Source: Chamaea fasciata
Lineage: Eukaryota > Chordata > Aves > Passeriformes > Sylviidae
Assembly (NCBI GenBank): GCA_029207755.1
Contig: JARCOQ010000062.1
Location: 310,001 to 374,000 of the forward strand
Direction of reading: 5' to 3'
Length of the DNA: 64,000 nt
The notes under the pieces were generated by a model, which saw nothing but the letters and a program-made list of their open reading frames with translations, searched no databases and was not told the origin of the DNA. How positions within the stretch are numbered: position 1 is the first letter of the stretch; every line of letters begins with the position of its first letter. Shown in pieces: positions 1-10,516 of this stretch. Both the position numbers and the translations under genes were made by a program.

Positions 1-908
1 TAGCCAGAGATTAATTTTCTTTCCTGTATCATTTGCAAGCATGCAGCTTTGTGTATGTTTTCTAGGAGTTGGTCTGAGGTGCCGACTCTTGCCAGAGGGT
101 CGCCCGTCTCTAGGGGGTTTAACCCCCCTGCCCAGTGAGCTGCACGCTGTGTCAGGGACCATGGAGCATGTGTGTTTCCTGTTGTTAGGAAAACTCCATG
201 TCCCCAGTAGCCACTTGCTTCCTGTTCACTTAATTTAATTTGGTCGCCCCCTGTGAGGGAAACTCTGAAAACATACTCCATCTCCGATTCACTAGAGAGG
301 CGGGAGTATTCTTTCTTTAATTTAGCTAATTCAGTGGCTGTGTATGGTATTTCTTTGGTGGTTATGTGGGGATCATGATCCTCTTCATTTATATAATTAT
401 ATTCTGTTTTAATGAGAGGTCTCAAGTTGGAATAACAGTGCTCCCCACAATTTTGCATGTGTACTGATTCTTTCTGAGGGTATATTTGTTTCATGTTGTA
501 TGTCTCCTTTCCTTCTATTTCTGTGGGTAAATCTGCAGATTTTAAATTTTTGCTTCGCTCTTCTGCAAGAGAAATCTGCAGCAAATAATTCTGATTTCTT
601 TCCTGTTCTAATTGTTTTTGCAAAGCTTCCACCAAATTCTGCAGGGATTCTATGACTGCTTTTTCTTCACTTACCCGTTCAAAACGGGTTTCTATGGCTG
701 CCGAAAGACAGGCCCCCAAAACTGAGCAAAGAATGGTTTTATTTCTGCCCAGTTTGTATCTAGCATCATGTTGCAAAGAATATATTCTATCTACAATCTT
801 TTCAAAGTTAAACCAATTATTCTGTGCCCACCTTTCTCCGTCTGGAGAAGGTCTAGCACCATGTTTGCCTAGCAAAGCATAAAATGCATTCTTATCTTTT
901 TCACTCAT
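1..908 (-). pseudogene. ERV gag fragment (arm A), truncated by window edge
   Basis: Read on the minus strand, a start codon at 908-906 opens a gag-like frame. It begins with a short N-terminal domain, followed by a Glu/Gln/Lys-rich coiled-coil-like stretch (around 720-560). After an interruption comes a conserved capsid-like region (around 430-1). Frames are broken by stops and shifts, so this is a dead copy. The LTR and primer-binding site upstream on the same strand (1,336-2,053 and 1,312-1,329) support an ERV 5' end. Retroviral origin is firm; retroviral class is not determined from this piece. Equivalent copies are at 28,841-30,056 (plus) and 47,942-49,155 (minus). Confidence 0.8.
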
Positions 909-1335
909 TTTGTGCAGGGACCAAAACCACTCTCAGGAAGGTACGCTTCAAGTTACACCAAAGGCACAGCTAAAACTGTGTTTCCCTTTGCTTCCCTGGA
1001 ATGGGCGAGGAGACCAAAACTGCCTGGGAGGTTCACCTTAGTTCCAAAGAGTTGTCTCCTCAACTACACCAAGCAGCCCAAAACACACAAAAACTAACTA
1101 CAGTCCCATTTTTTGCACAATGAGATCCTTTTGTGAAATCCTGATGACAGGGAGTGCTATACGCCTGGGTGTGTACAGTGTGCGGGAATTTTCCCTCGCC
1201 CCCCTTGCTTTCTAACCGCGCTCACCGAAGTGGCGTGCTAGGTGCGGCTGAGACGAGGGTCCTTCCCCTGTTACAAGCTATACAGAACCCGCAACCCCTC
1301 TGTCCATCAAGATCCTGACCGTGACGCCAATTTCA
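909..1335 (-). other. ERV leader with primer-binding site (arm A)
   Basis: This untranslated leader lies between the gag start and the LTR. On the minus strand an 18-base primer-binding site, TGGCGTCACGGTCAGGAT, occupies 1,329-1,312, six bases inside the LTR end. From memory of vertebrate tRNAs it resembles the complement of a tRNA-Ser 3' end, so a serine-tRNA primer is inferred. No gene is seen in the rest. Confidence 0.65.
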
Positions 1336-2053
1336 TGTCACGGTCCACAAATATACGCAGGGAACCTGATGGTTTGTTTTAGGGATCTCAGAGAGCAAAA
1401 GACACAGCAGGGAACAACTCAGTTTACTCCATCAAAAATGCACCTTTATTTAGTGCCAACAAATGCCATAGTGGGGAGAGAAATAAAAAATAGTAAGAAA
1501 GAGAGAGAAAGAGGGGAAGGGGATTATAACTACAAACGTGGAGGGTCGAGTCTTCGACGCCTGACGATGCCTATAGACGCGATCTTCTCCCGTGGGGTGA
1601 TCACAAAAGTGAGCGGGGGTCTCCAGAGGTTTTATAGGTTGGTCAAGGCGGGAAGCAAAGCAAGGGGCACAGAGCCAAAGCAGGAACCAGCTGTGTAAAG
1701 GCTGAGTGCTCAGGAACAAGCTGCAAACCGTACCTCCAGTACGGACAGACCAGTTTGGACAGGCAGCCTTGGCTCAGTCCACTGTGACCAGTTCCATTGT
1801 TCTTGCACTCCGCTCTCATGGAGATGCATACCAGTCCTCCGAGACTTGGCAAGCGTTCCACCTCAGCCAGGCCAGGGGCTCCTTTCAGAGTCTGGGGTCT
1901 CAGTCCTCAATCATTGGAGACAGTCGTGAGGCATATCACATCCTTGGACAGACTCTGACAGCTTCCTGTCATGGGCAGAGTGGGAGCTTCAGGCAAAAGC
2001 TTCATTTCTTCACTGGAGAAACTCCTGCTGAGTCATGAGGTGGAGAAATGACA
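1336..2053 (-). mobile_element. ERV 5' LTR, about 718 bp (arm A)
   Basis: The boundaries TGTCA...TGACA form a 5-bp terminal inverted repeat and give the same 718-719 bp length in all three arms. On the minus strand it has a TATAAAA box near 1,637 and an AATAAA signal near 1,450. A CT-rich stretch lies between them. The primer-binding site begins six bases beyond the 3' end, so this is the 5' LTR of the adjacent gag remnant. No matching target-site duplication can be tested because the element's other end is missing. Confidence 0.75.
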
Positions 2054-2957
2054 CCCAACAGACACCATGGATCCTCAAACCCCTCCAGGATGCCTGACTT
2101 TTCAAATTCCATCTAAGAGAGGAGACTGGGAGTGGCTGGATCCAATCCTAGTCCCAGATTTTGTCAAAGGTTTACGTGTAAAAGACTGGACAGGTGGAAT
2201 TGAACTGCAATGCAATTTGTCCCCCAGGATTACCGATTCAATACCAGATATATTTCCATAAATGCAGCTATGACTGATTCTGATCAGGATTAGACAGAAA
2301 GATTTATTTACACAACAGAGCAAATAGAAAAAAGAGAGTTATTTACTCCACAGTATAGGAGCTGTAAAAATTATATAGAATATAGTGCTCTAGGAAGCAA
2401 TTTTGAAGTAAACAGGGCCTTGTTGGACTTGTTTGAGCCCATTCCAGGCAGAGCCTCCTGCTCCATGAGGAACTGCCTTTCCTGTGCCATGACCAGGGCA
2501 GGTCCCGCTGCAGGAAAAGCCCCAGGCCAAGCCAACACAACGAAGGGCTCGGGCACAAGTGCAGAGTGCCGTGCTGGGAGCTGTGCCAGGGAGAGCCCGA
2601 GGCACCAAAGGCACCTTGGCAGCAGCAGCTGCTTCCAGGCCATGGCCAGAAGCCTCCCTTGGCAGCCCGGCCTGCTGGCCCCCACTGCACAGCTGCTGCT
2701 TCAGGGCTCATTTCTGCCCGGGCTCTGCCCCAGCCCGCAGAGTGACACCTCAGCCCTGACTCTGGCACAGCCGCTGTGCCTGAGCCCTGCAAAGCCTCAA
2801 GGTCACCTGTGCCTCCCTGGCTCTGGCAGCCCCTGGGGCAGGGGGGGAAAGGCCAGAGAAGGGGCTGGCTTTGGCTGCTGGATGTGGGCTCCAGCAGAGA
2901 CAAGGAGGACTCAAGGGAGTGGATGGAGTCCAGCCAGCAGCCCCTTCTCCCCATGCA
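2054..2957. other. Non-genic stretch with possible older LTR-like 3' end
   Basis: I see no gene here. About 2,054-2,350 is AT-richer and on the minus strand contains an AATAAA near 2,310, which may belong to an older, unrecognised LTR. About 2,400-2,957 is GC-rich. A 391-codon minus-strand open frame (2,343-3,518) crosses the CR1 tip and has no recognisable domain. Confidence 0.5.
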
Positions 2958-3235
2958 ATCCTGGAATGGTTGGGATGGGAAGAGCTCTGCAGTGCTCATC
3001 TCATCCAAACGCCTGCGATGAGCAGGGACATCTTTCACCAGATCAGGTTGTTCAGAGCCCTGTCCCAGCTGGACTTGAATGTTTCCAGGGAGGGGGCATT
3101 GACCAGCTCTCTGGGAAAGCCTGTCCTGGTGGATCACCAGCCTCATGCTCAAAAATTTCTTCCTTATCTCTCCGCATCTGAACCTCCCTTCCTTCAGTTT
3201 AAAACCAGCACCCTTTGTCCTATTGGGACAGGCCG
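2958..3235 (-). mobile_element. CR1 LINE 3' fragment (arm A)
   Basis: Read on the minus strand, this is the familiar 3' end of a CR1 retrotransposon. It includes the AAGGAAGAAATTTTT block, the stretch rich in CCAGGACAGGCTTTCC, the CCCTGGAAACATTCAAG block and a degraded terminal repeat. It is 5'-truncated, as CR1 copies usually are. Copies sit at 26,518-26,795 (plus) and 51,203-51,480 (minus). The arm B copy lacks six bases (GTCCCT region) near its 3' side. Confidence 0.85.
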
Positions 3236-3799
3236 TCCTAAAACCTTTGTCCACCATTGCATTCCCAATGAGCCGGGTTTCCGTGGCAATTGCCGGGACA
3301 GGTGACCCAGGTGTGCTGTCCCAGTGAGGGTTGCCATGGAACCAGTGCCCAGCACTGCCCCTTTCTGCCTGGCTGAGCTGCCTTTGGCCCTGGCAGCGGC
3401 GTTTGCTGCTGGTTCCGCGGCGCCTGAGCAGCCAGCGCGGCACAGGGCAGGTGGCCGTGGCACAGCCCCCAGCAAGGGATCCCCTCTGGCTCTGGCCACT
3501 GACACCAGCCCTGGGCAAGGGGCCCAGGCACTGGGCTCAGGCCAGTGTCCATGGACACAGCCCCTTGCCATGGCCCCGGGCAGCTTGGGATGATGATCCA
3601 GCCTCCCTCCTGGCCCAGGCCTGGGCTGCAGCGCCCTTCCCCACAGCCTGTGTGCACAGAAGCACTTCCAGGGCTCTCTGCATTTCCCTTGCCCTCACTC
3701 TTGCCTCACTCACACACCTCCCAACAACCCACCTGGAGCTTTGACTTGCAAGGAGTTCAAAGCTTGTCTGTCCTTGAGGAGTTGGTCTAATTCTGCCTC
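3236..3799. other. GC-rich non-genic stretch
   Basis: This is rich in CAGCCC/CTGGG words and has overlapping open frames on both strands, typical of chance frames in GC-rich DNA. No domain, splice pattern or promoter is recognised. Confidence 0.5.
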
Positions 3800-4270
3800 C
3801 AGCCAACTCTAAATTTTTGTTTATTGTACATCTTCGTTGGTGTCTAAAACATTCCTTTCATGGTTCTGCCTTGGGGAAGGGGAACCTCCTTGGTGACACC
3901 TTGGGCTTGCCACAAATTGAGGAGATTGTTTGGAACTTAGGAGGTTTTGATTGCTGAGAAAGGAAGAAAACCTCTCTTTGTCTGAGTGAACCCAGTTCTC
4001 TGAGCAAAGCAGGTCCCAGGTGAGTGAGGAGAGGCAGGATGGGGTTAGGGAATGTGGAGCATGGTTGTCCAAAGTGGATCAGAGCTCAAGGCACAGCTCC
4101 TCTGACCAGGCCAGACTTCCTTAGGAGAGACCCTGGATCAGTATCAGTCACTTGAATGCTGCAATGACCTCTGCTCTCAAGAGAAAAATACCCCCTTTGA
4201 AAAGAAGAGTGTTGATTCCTTCGACGCTCTTTGAACTATTTCTCCATAACTCTAGGAAAAAAGACTTCCT
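3800..4270 (-). repeat. Dispersed repeat, inverted diverged copy of 11,338-12,432
   Basis: The reverse complement of this segment matches 11,338-11,696 plus 12,314-12,432. Shared stretches include TTTTTTCCTAGA, GAGAAATATTTCAAAG, CTCTTGAGAGCAGAGGT and CAAGGAATGTTTTAGAC. At the second site a 617-bp LTR interrupts the homology. The two are clearly older relatives than the three arms. Arm copies lie at 25,485-25,955 and 52,045-52,515. Confidence 0.75.
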
Positions 4271-4393
4271 AAGGAACTGCACCAGGCCAGAAGGAAATCA
4301 AGGCACAGCCGTGGTTTGTCAGGACTTGCTTTCTCCTAATGAGCCCAGTGATGCATTTGGTGCTGAGCCCTGGAACCTCAGGGCCTGAGAAGA

Positions 4394-5268
4394 GATTCCA
4401 CAAACCTTTCCAGGAGTCAAAGTCAGAGGAAAAACCCAAAGTGTCTGGAAGCATTAAAGGGTCACCCTGAGGTCCATCCCCAACACAGGTTCCTCATGGA
4501 GTCCTTGGAGGAGAGAATTGGAGGCCAGGATTGCACCAAAACCTCTCAGAGACTCAGTGTGGGAAGGAAAAACCCAAAGTACCTTAAACACCCTGAGTAT
4601 CTCAAAGCATGAATGAGCCCCACTGAGTGTCAATGCACAGCTCTCAAGGGACTCCTTAAAGCAGATAATTGGGGCCATGATTGCACAAACCTCTCAGAGA
4701 CTCAGTGGCAAAAAGAAGTGCTTAAATGACCCCGATTACCTTGAAGCATGAATGAGCTCCACCGAGTGTTGTTACTGAGTAAAAATCTCAAGGGACTGAT
4801 TAGAGCAAATAATTGGAGGCCACGAGTGCACAAACCTCTCAGACTCAGTGCCAAAAAAAAGTCCTTGAATAAACCTCGAGTAGCCGGAATTACTGATGAG
4901 CCCCACTGAGTGCTTTTACTGACTGAGAATCTCAAAGGACTTGTTAAAGTAGATAATTTGGGCAACAATGGCACAAACCTTTCACAAAGTCAGTTTTAAA
5001 AGGGAAGCATCAAGTACCTTTAAAAACCTGAAGTGCTTTGAAGCATTAATGAGTGCACTGAGTGTCATTACTGACAAAGCCTCTCAAGGGACTAATTAAA
5101 GCAAATAACTGGAGGCCGTGATTGCACAAACCTCTCTGAGACTCCAAGGCAAAAGCAAAGCCCTAAGTCCTTTGAAAAGCCTGCAGTCCCTGGGAGCATT
5201 AAGGAGCCCCCAGGGCCATTCCTGCCCAAGGCTCCCCAGGGACTCCTTCCAGCACATCCTTGAGGTCA
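4394..5268. repeat. Tandem repeat, six units of about 145 bp (arm A)
   Basis: Units begin near 4,394, 4,529, 4,679, 4,824, 4,968 and 5,120. Each opens with a GATTGCACAAACCTCTC-like block, followed by GACTCAGTG, a TGAATGAGC(C/T)CCAC block and AAGGGACT...AATTGGAGGCC. Units differ by roughly 20-30% by eye, so the array is old, and the same six units are kept in arms B (24,487-25,361) and C (52,639-53,513). Small open frames inside are by-products of the repeat. Confidence 0.9.
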
Positions 5269-7074
5269 CTGGGATGGGAGGGGGATGCCGAGGGCAGGAC
5301 AAGGGGCTGACAGTGCCCAGCCTTGCCGGGGCTGTGCCAGGAGGCCCCAGGGCCTCAGGACAAGGTGACTCCTCACGGCCCTTGGTGGCACAGAGGCTGC
5401 TGTGGCCCAGGGCACCAAGACTTGGCTTCTCTTTGTCCCCACGTGTCATCACTGCCTGCAGTTCTCTGCTCTGGCTGGGGCCTGGGGACACTTTCTCTGT
5501 CGTGTCCCTCAGCGGGACCCAGTAAAACTTCAAGAAACTTTGGAGCTGGATTCTGACTTTGAATTCTTGAGAGGTTTCTCCAGCTCCCTCTCAGGGACTG
5601 ATGTTCAGGGCCTCAGCACAAGCCTGGAGAGGGTCACTCAAGCCCTTGTGCCGTGTCTGTGCGGCTGAGCTGGGCCGGGCTCCTGGCACAGAGGCAGCTC
5701 CTGGCAAGGGCAGCGCTGCAGAGAGACAGCTCTGCCCAGGAGCAGCTCCTGTGCCCAGCCCAGCAGGGCTGGGGCACTGCCTGCAGCCACCCCGGGCACA
5801 GCACACAGGCACAGAGGGCTTCAACTCAGCCTGGGCTGGCAGCACAGAGCAGAGCTCACTGAGGGCTCACTGGGGGACAAATCCTCGCAGCGTTAGGAAG
5901 AGTCACTCCCAGGCTGGGGGAAGAGAAGCTGCAGCTCCTGCAGGGATCTCCTGAAGCTGGCACATCCCACAGCTTTAAGGCCCTTCCAGGAGGACTCTCA
6001 GCGTGGCTGCAGAGCAGGCATGTGGCCCCAGGGCAGGGCTGGGTGTCCCTGCTGCAGCGCCCGAGGCACAGCACAGGGCAGCTCCCTGTTGCCGGGCTCT
6101 GCTGCAGGGCTGAGCAGCCGGGGCTGCAGCCAGGGGTGCCCAGGGCTGTCGAGCAGAGCAGGGTCCTGCAGCCCAGGGCGCTGCGCTGGGCCAGGGACTC
6201 TGCTGCCTGCCAGGGACAGCTCTCAGCTGGCCCGGGGAGCTGCTGCCAGCGCTGGGGAGAAGCTGTGGGGGGAAGGAGCCACCCTGAGCAGGGCAGGTGC
6301 TGCTGCTGAGAGGGGCTGTGTGGGGCAGGGCTGCTCCCAGCTCCAGACCAGCCTGGGCACAGCTCCGGAGGACACTTGCCAAAGGAAGCTAAGCCTGGTA
6401 TTGCTGCAAAGACCAGGAGCTTTCCTGAGAGTGTTTTCAATTTCCTGCTTGGAGAAGGATGGGAAAGTTGGGGTGATGACAAAAACATTTTTGCTTTTTA
6501 TGCATTTTTCATTTATTCGTAGCTCTGTTAACTACTATTATGTAGTTATAAAACTATCATCTTTAATCAACTCTATTCAACTACTATGACTCTATTCAAC
6601 TACTTTTATATACTTGTATTACTATAATCTTTCATTAACTCTACAACATTTCCTACCCTTTATCTTAGATTTTAGAACAATAAGCTTCAAAATATATTCC
6701 TGAAATACTGCCCAGTCTTCTTGTCAGGAAGTGGACCTACAAGATGAACATTTTGTTTTTAAACCAGAGTGTGAGCAGTCAGAAAAAAAAGTGGCACAAA
6801 GAAGCCCTTGGACCTACTCCAATGGGTTGACCCAGGGGTTTGTAGCTGTGGATACTGAATTTCCTATTCGATGTTTCTGTTAAATATCCTAATTAATCAA
6901 CCTCTAATAAATTGTTGAAATCAGGGGCTGGGTGTTCCTCATTCCCACTGAGACACCTGGAAGTTTCCAAGAAAGGTCTGGTTTTTACTTCACTGTTGTA
7001 ACGCTGTTGCAAGGTGTTTTTTTCTCTTCTGATTATAGGCAAAAGAGGATGAGTGAAGCAGAACAGGAATTGTA
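5269..7074. other. Non-genic: GC-rich block then AT-rich block
   Basis: About 5,269-6,400 is GC-rich with many overlapping frames and no recognised domain. Within it about 5,440-5,700 is a dispersed repeat whose diverged relative lies at 39,320-39,590. About 6,490-7,060 is AT-rich, with short repeats of ACTCTATTCAACTACT near 6,565-6,610. I see no gene. Confidence 0.55.
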
Positions 7075-7135
7075 ATCACAGAACCACAGAACATTCTGAG
7101 TTGAAAGGGACACCTAGGATCATCAGAGTCATGTT
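7075..7135 (-). mobile_element. CR1 3' terminal fragment (arm A)
   Basis: The plus strand reads ACAGAACCACAGAACATTC, then a GGGACACCTAGGATCATC block. This is the reverse of a CR1 3' tip (GATGATC...CTTTTCCAAC...ATTCTGTGGTTCTGTG). Only the last 60 bases are present. Copies are at 22,611-22,675 (plus) and 55,319-55,380 (minus). Confidence 0.65.
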
Positions 7136-8540
7136 TAATCATTTACAGAGACTCCTGGTTTGTAACTTTGGGTGGTCAGTCTCTCTGCTGGGAGCCTCCT
7201 AAAGGGCCTTCAGCCACTCCTCAGCCCTCAGCAGCAGCAGCAGCAGCATCCCCTTTGCAGGGCCCAGCAGGGCTCTCCTGAGCTGCCCTTGCCCAGCTGC
7301 AGACAGACCCTGCCCCAGGCCGGGCCCTGCAGACAGGCAGGTTTCTGTAGGGCTGGGCCCAGGGCGCAGAGGGTGGGATGGGCTCTGTGAGCACTGGCAG
7401 GGACAAGGCTCCTCTCAGGAGGGAAATGTCCAGGCCCAGGGAGAGGCTCAGGGAAGGAGAGGGGGCTGAACAGAGCAGTGCTGGGGGCAGGAGGGCACTG
7501 TGGGTGTGTGGGAGGTGCTGTGCACAGCTGGGCACGGGAACACTGTCCTGAGTGCCTGGCTGTGTCTGCCCTGCCCTCCCAGGCACAGCCCCACAACATC
7601 TTCTCTTGGTTCTGCCCTCCCCTGATACTGTCACTGTCATCTGGTGCTCTCAGGGAGGCTCTGGCATTTGCAGCAGCTGAGCCAGGCACTGCCCTTGGGA
7701 TTCTTGCCAGGCAGCTGTGTCCATGGGAATGGGGTGTCCGAGCTTCCCTGTGACCTGTGTGGCTGTGGGCAAAGCAGTCCATGGGAAAGGGGAATGAGCT
7801 GAGCCCCCTCCCTGAGATCCCATCATGGGCACACCCGGGGATCTCCTTGCTGCGTCCTTCCAAGCTCTGAGCTGCCCTCCTGCCTGCAGATCTGTGCCAG
7901 AGCCTCTGGCAGTTCCCTGAATGTGCCACGGGGAAGTGCAGAGATGCCACAGCTGAGGAAATGCTGTTGGGTTTGCCAAGGGAGGTGTGAGTGTCCTTGG
8001 CAGAAGGGGGTGCTGAGGACCTTGCCCAGAGACCTTTGGAGAGGGTGAGACATTCGGGGATCCCTCTGCTCTGGGCAAGGTCTGGTGCAGCAGAAATGCT
8101 GGGGATTTCTGACCTCAGTATACCAGGAATGATGTGTGGGCAGGAAAATAATGCCTATAATTCCTTCCTGTTCTCCATGCCCTTTAGAAGTGGGAGTGAA
8201 GATGGCAACAAGCCTTTCTGCATTAGGAGTGATTCCACTGACAAATCCTGAATATCCAGGCTTGTCCCTCTGCCACATGGCCAAAAACCCAGGGCAGCGG
8301 GGCAGGGACAGCTCCTGGAGAGCCCCCATGCACAGGCCTGGCTGCTCCTGGCACACTCAGGCAGCACAACTGGAGCTCAGGCAGGGACCTGGGTGAAGGT
8401 TTTCCCAGAGCAGGAACAAGGGTGGGTGAATCACAGTGGGACAGTCTACAGGGAATGAGCCATGTTTGGCTCAAAGCAGCCTGTCCTGACTTGTCACTAT
8501 CCTTTATCCGTGAACACGTCCCCATGTGCAGCCACAGCAA
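7136..8540. other. Upstream flank of the receptor pseudogene, no gene seen
   Basis: This is GC-rich DNA with a short CAG run near 7,230-7,247. The run has one more repeat in arm A than in arms B and C. Several overlapping frames on both strands have no recognised domain. It may include the old 5' flank of the olfactory receptor. Confidence 0.5.
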
Positions 8541-9501
8541 ATGTCCAACAGCAGCTCCATCAGCCGCTTCCCTCCTGCTGGCATTGGCAGACACGCGGCA
8601 GCTGCAGCTCCTGCACTTCTGCCTCTTCCTGGGCATCTCCCTGGCTGCCCTCCTGGGCAATGGCCTCGTCATCAGTGCCATAGCTTGCGGCCACCACCTG
8701 CACAGCCCCATGTTCTTCTTCCTGCTCAACCTGGCCCTCAGCGGCCTGCACCACTGTCCCCAAAGCCATGCACAATTCCCTCTGGGACACCAGGACCATC
8801 TCCTACACGGGAGGTGCTGCACGGCTCTTTTTCTTTCTGTTCTTCATGTCAGCAGAGTATTTGCTCCTGACCATCATGTGCTATGACCGCTCTGTGTCCA
8901 TCTGCAGACCCCTGCACTACGGGACCCTCCTGGGCAGCAGAGCTTGTGCCCACATGGCAGCAGCTGCCGGGGCCAGTGCCTTTCTCAATGCTCTCATGCA
9001 CACGGCCAATACATTTTCCCTGCCCCTGTGCCATGGCAATGCGCTGGGCCAGTTCTTCCACGAGGTTCACCAGATCCTCAAGCTCTCCTAGTCCAACTAC
9101 TGCTTCAGGGAGTTTGGGTTCATTGGTTTTTCCATCTCTTTAGGATTACGTTGTTTTGTGTTCATTGTTTTCTCCTATGTGCAGATCATCAGGGCTGTGC
9201 TGAGGATCCCCTCTGAGCAGGGATGACATCACAAAGCCTTCTCCACCTGCCTCCCTCACCTGGCTGTGCTCTCCCTATTCCTCAGCACTGCCATGTTTGC
9301 CTATCTGAAGCCCCCCCAATCTCCTCCCCATCCCCGGATCTGGCCCTGTCAGTTCTGTTCTCGCTGGTGCCTCCAGCCATGAACCCCCTCCTCTGCAGCC
9401 TGAGGAAGCAGGAGCTCGAGGCTGCAGTGTGGAAGACTGATGGCTGGATGGTTTCACAAACATTAAACTGCTGGCCAGTTTCTCAAAATCACTTGTCATA
9501 A
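8541..9501 (+). pseudogene. Olfactory receptor pseudogene, OR14 (gamma-c) type, arm A
   Basis: This was a seven-transmembrane odorant receptor. The start (MSNSSSIS, 8,541) is typical of bird OR14 proteins. TM1 contains LGNGL, and TM2 begins with the HHLHSPMFFFL block. The usual MAYDRYVAIC is degraded to MCYDRSVSICRPLHY (near 8,876-8,920), and the C-terminal PxxNPLxxSLRKQE block is present (near 9,377). Lesions: one extra C near 8,571; a frame-changing deletion near 8,740 that removes part of the TM2-TM3 loop; TAG at 9,089-9,091; TGA at 9,224-9,226; a further frame change in the C-run near 9,310. It cannot encode a receptor. Class is firm; exact subfamily is inferred. Confidence 0.9.
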
Positions 9502-10516
9502 AAGTCATTTTTGATACCTCTTGTTGCTTTACTTTGGAGGTTCTTTTCCTTTGTTTTACTTTTGTAATATTGTCCACAAAGCAGTGTCACTGTTTGTGCC
9601 ATTTCTCATTTTGTTTCTCTCCACCTTCCCTGTGGCCACAGACTGTGTCAATGAGGGGCTGCACTCCTGGTGGATTTAAAGGAACCCAAGGATCTGGCAG
9701 GCAAGTTTTCTGCAGAGATCCCCCTTTGGTTCTCTTCTCTGGATGAGAGCTGGGGGCAGATCAGTGCTGGCACAGCAGCTGTGCCCAGGAGCAGCAGCCC
9801 TTGGTGTTGGCAGCGCTGCTCCCGTGGCCCTGCCCCGCTGCCCTCCTGGCCCTGGTGTTGCTGTAGGGCCGGAGTGCTCTCGGCGCCGGGCACAGGGCTG
9901 GGGCTGGCAGTGCCGGGGCTGCAGCAGGGACAGGCCATGGGCTCCGCTGGGGCAGCGCTGACACCTCAGGGCAGGGCCTCGCTGCTCCAGGCTCCTTGCC
10001 CAGGCTCTCTCCAGAACACGCCCAGGCCCAATGCTGTGCACGGAAAAGCCCCGTGAGCAGCCCCAGGGTGGCCGTGGGCAGGCTGGGGGCAAACAGCCCG
10101 GCTGGGGCTCTGCAGGGTCCCTGGGGGAGACGGGAAGGAGCAGCAGAGCAGGGGCTGATCCATCCCCACTGTGCTGGACACCCCCGGGCAGCGTCCCAGA
10201 GCGTCCTCATGCACCTGCCAACAGCATCCCCCCTCTGCAGCCCTGGCCTCTCTCCCAGCTCACACGGGGGCCGCATCCTTGCAGGCACAGACACGGCAGC
10301 TCTGGCTCAGGAGCCCCTGTTTGCAGTGCCCAGAGCAGGCCTGAGCACCCCCATGGTGTTGGTGTGGGGAGATGAACCTGAGGGAGCACAAATGCCATCA
10401 GCCCCTGGGGCCAGGAAGGGCTGGGGGACAGGAGGGAAACCACTCAACTTTGTTGAGGCCCCTGTAGTCAGCCAGAAAGTTTGTTCCCATCAGCTGGGAG
10501 TTTCCTGTGCCACTGC
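9502..10516. other. 3' flank of receptor pseudogene, no gene seen
   Basis: About 9,500-9,640 is AT-rich, and about 9,650-10,480 is GC-rich with long overlapping open frames on both strands. These frames are equally open in the other two arms because the arms are nearly identical, so this does not show selection. No domain is recognised. Confidence 0.5.

Larger units (their letters stand above)
1..10516 (+). repeat. Arm A of a three-copy segmental duplication
   Basis: This block recurs as reverse complement in arm B (19,231 to about 29,755) and in direct orientation in arm C (48,246-58,751). Features keep the same order in all copies: ERV gag, LTR, CR1 tip, 145-bp tandem repeat, second CR1 tip, olfactory receptor pseudogene. 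Differences are scattered single bases and small indels, so the copies are recent or homogenised. The left end is cut by the window edge inside the gag remnant. The right end of A-B similarity is at 10,516, just after a CACTGC; A and C stay similar beyond it. Confidence 0.95.

Noticed and set aside
4394..5268. CRISPR-like array
   Set aside because: Units are about 145 bp, contiguous, diverged and without unique spacers; the genome is avian. It is an ordinary tandem repeat.
5856..6488. Minus-strand frame of 210 codons, and overlapping plus-strand frames
   Set aside because: GC-rich DNA open on both strands; no domain. Presence in all arms is due to copying.
8541..9501. Functional olfactory receptor gene
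   Set aside because: Two shared frameshifts and a shared stop interrupt all three copies, and the DRY region is degraded.
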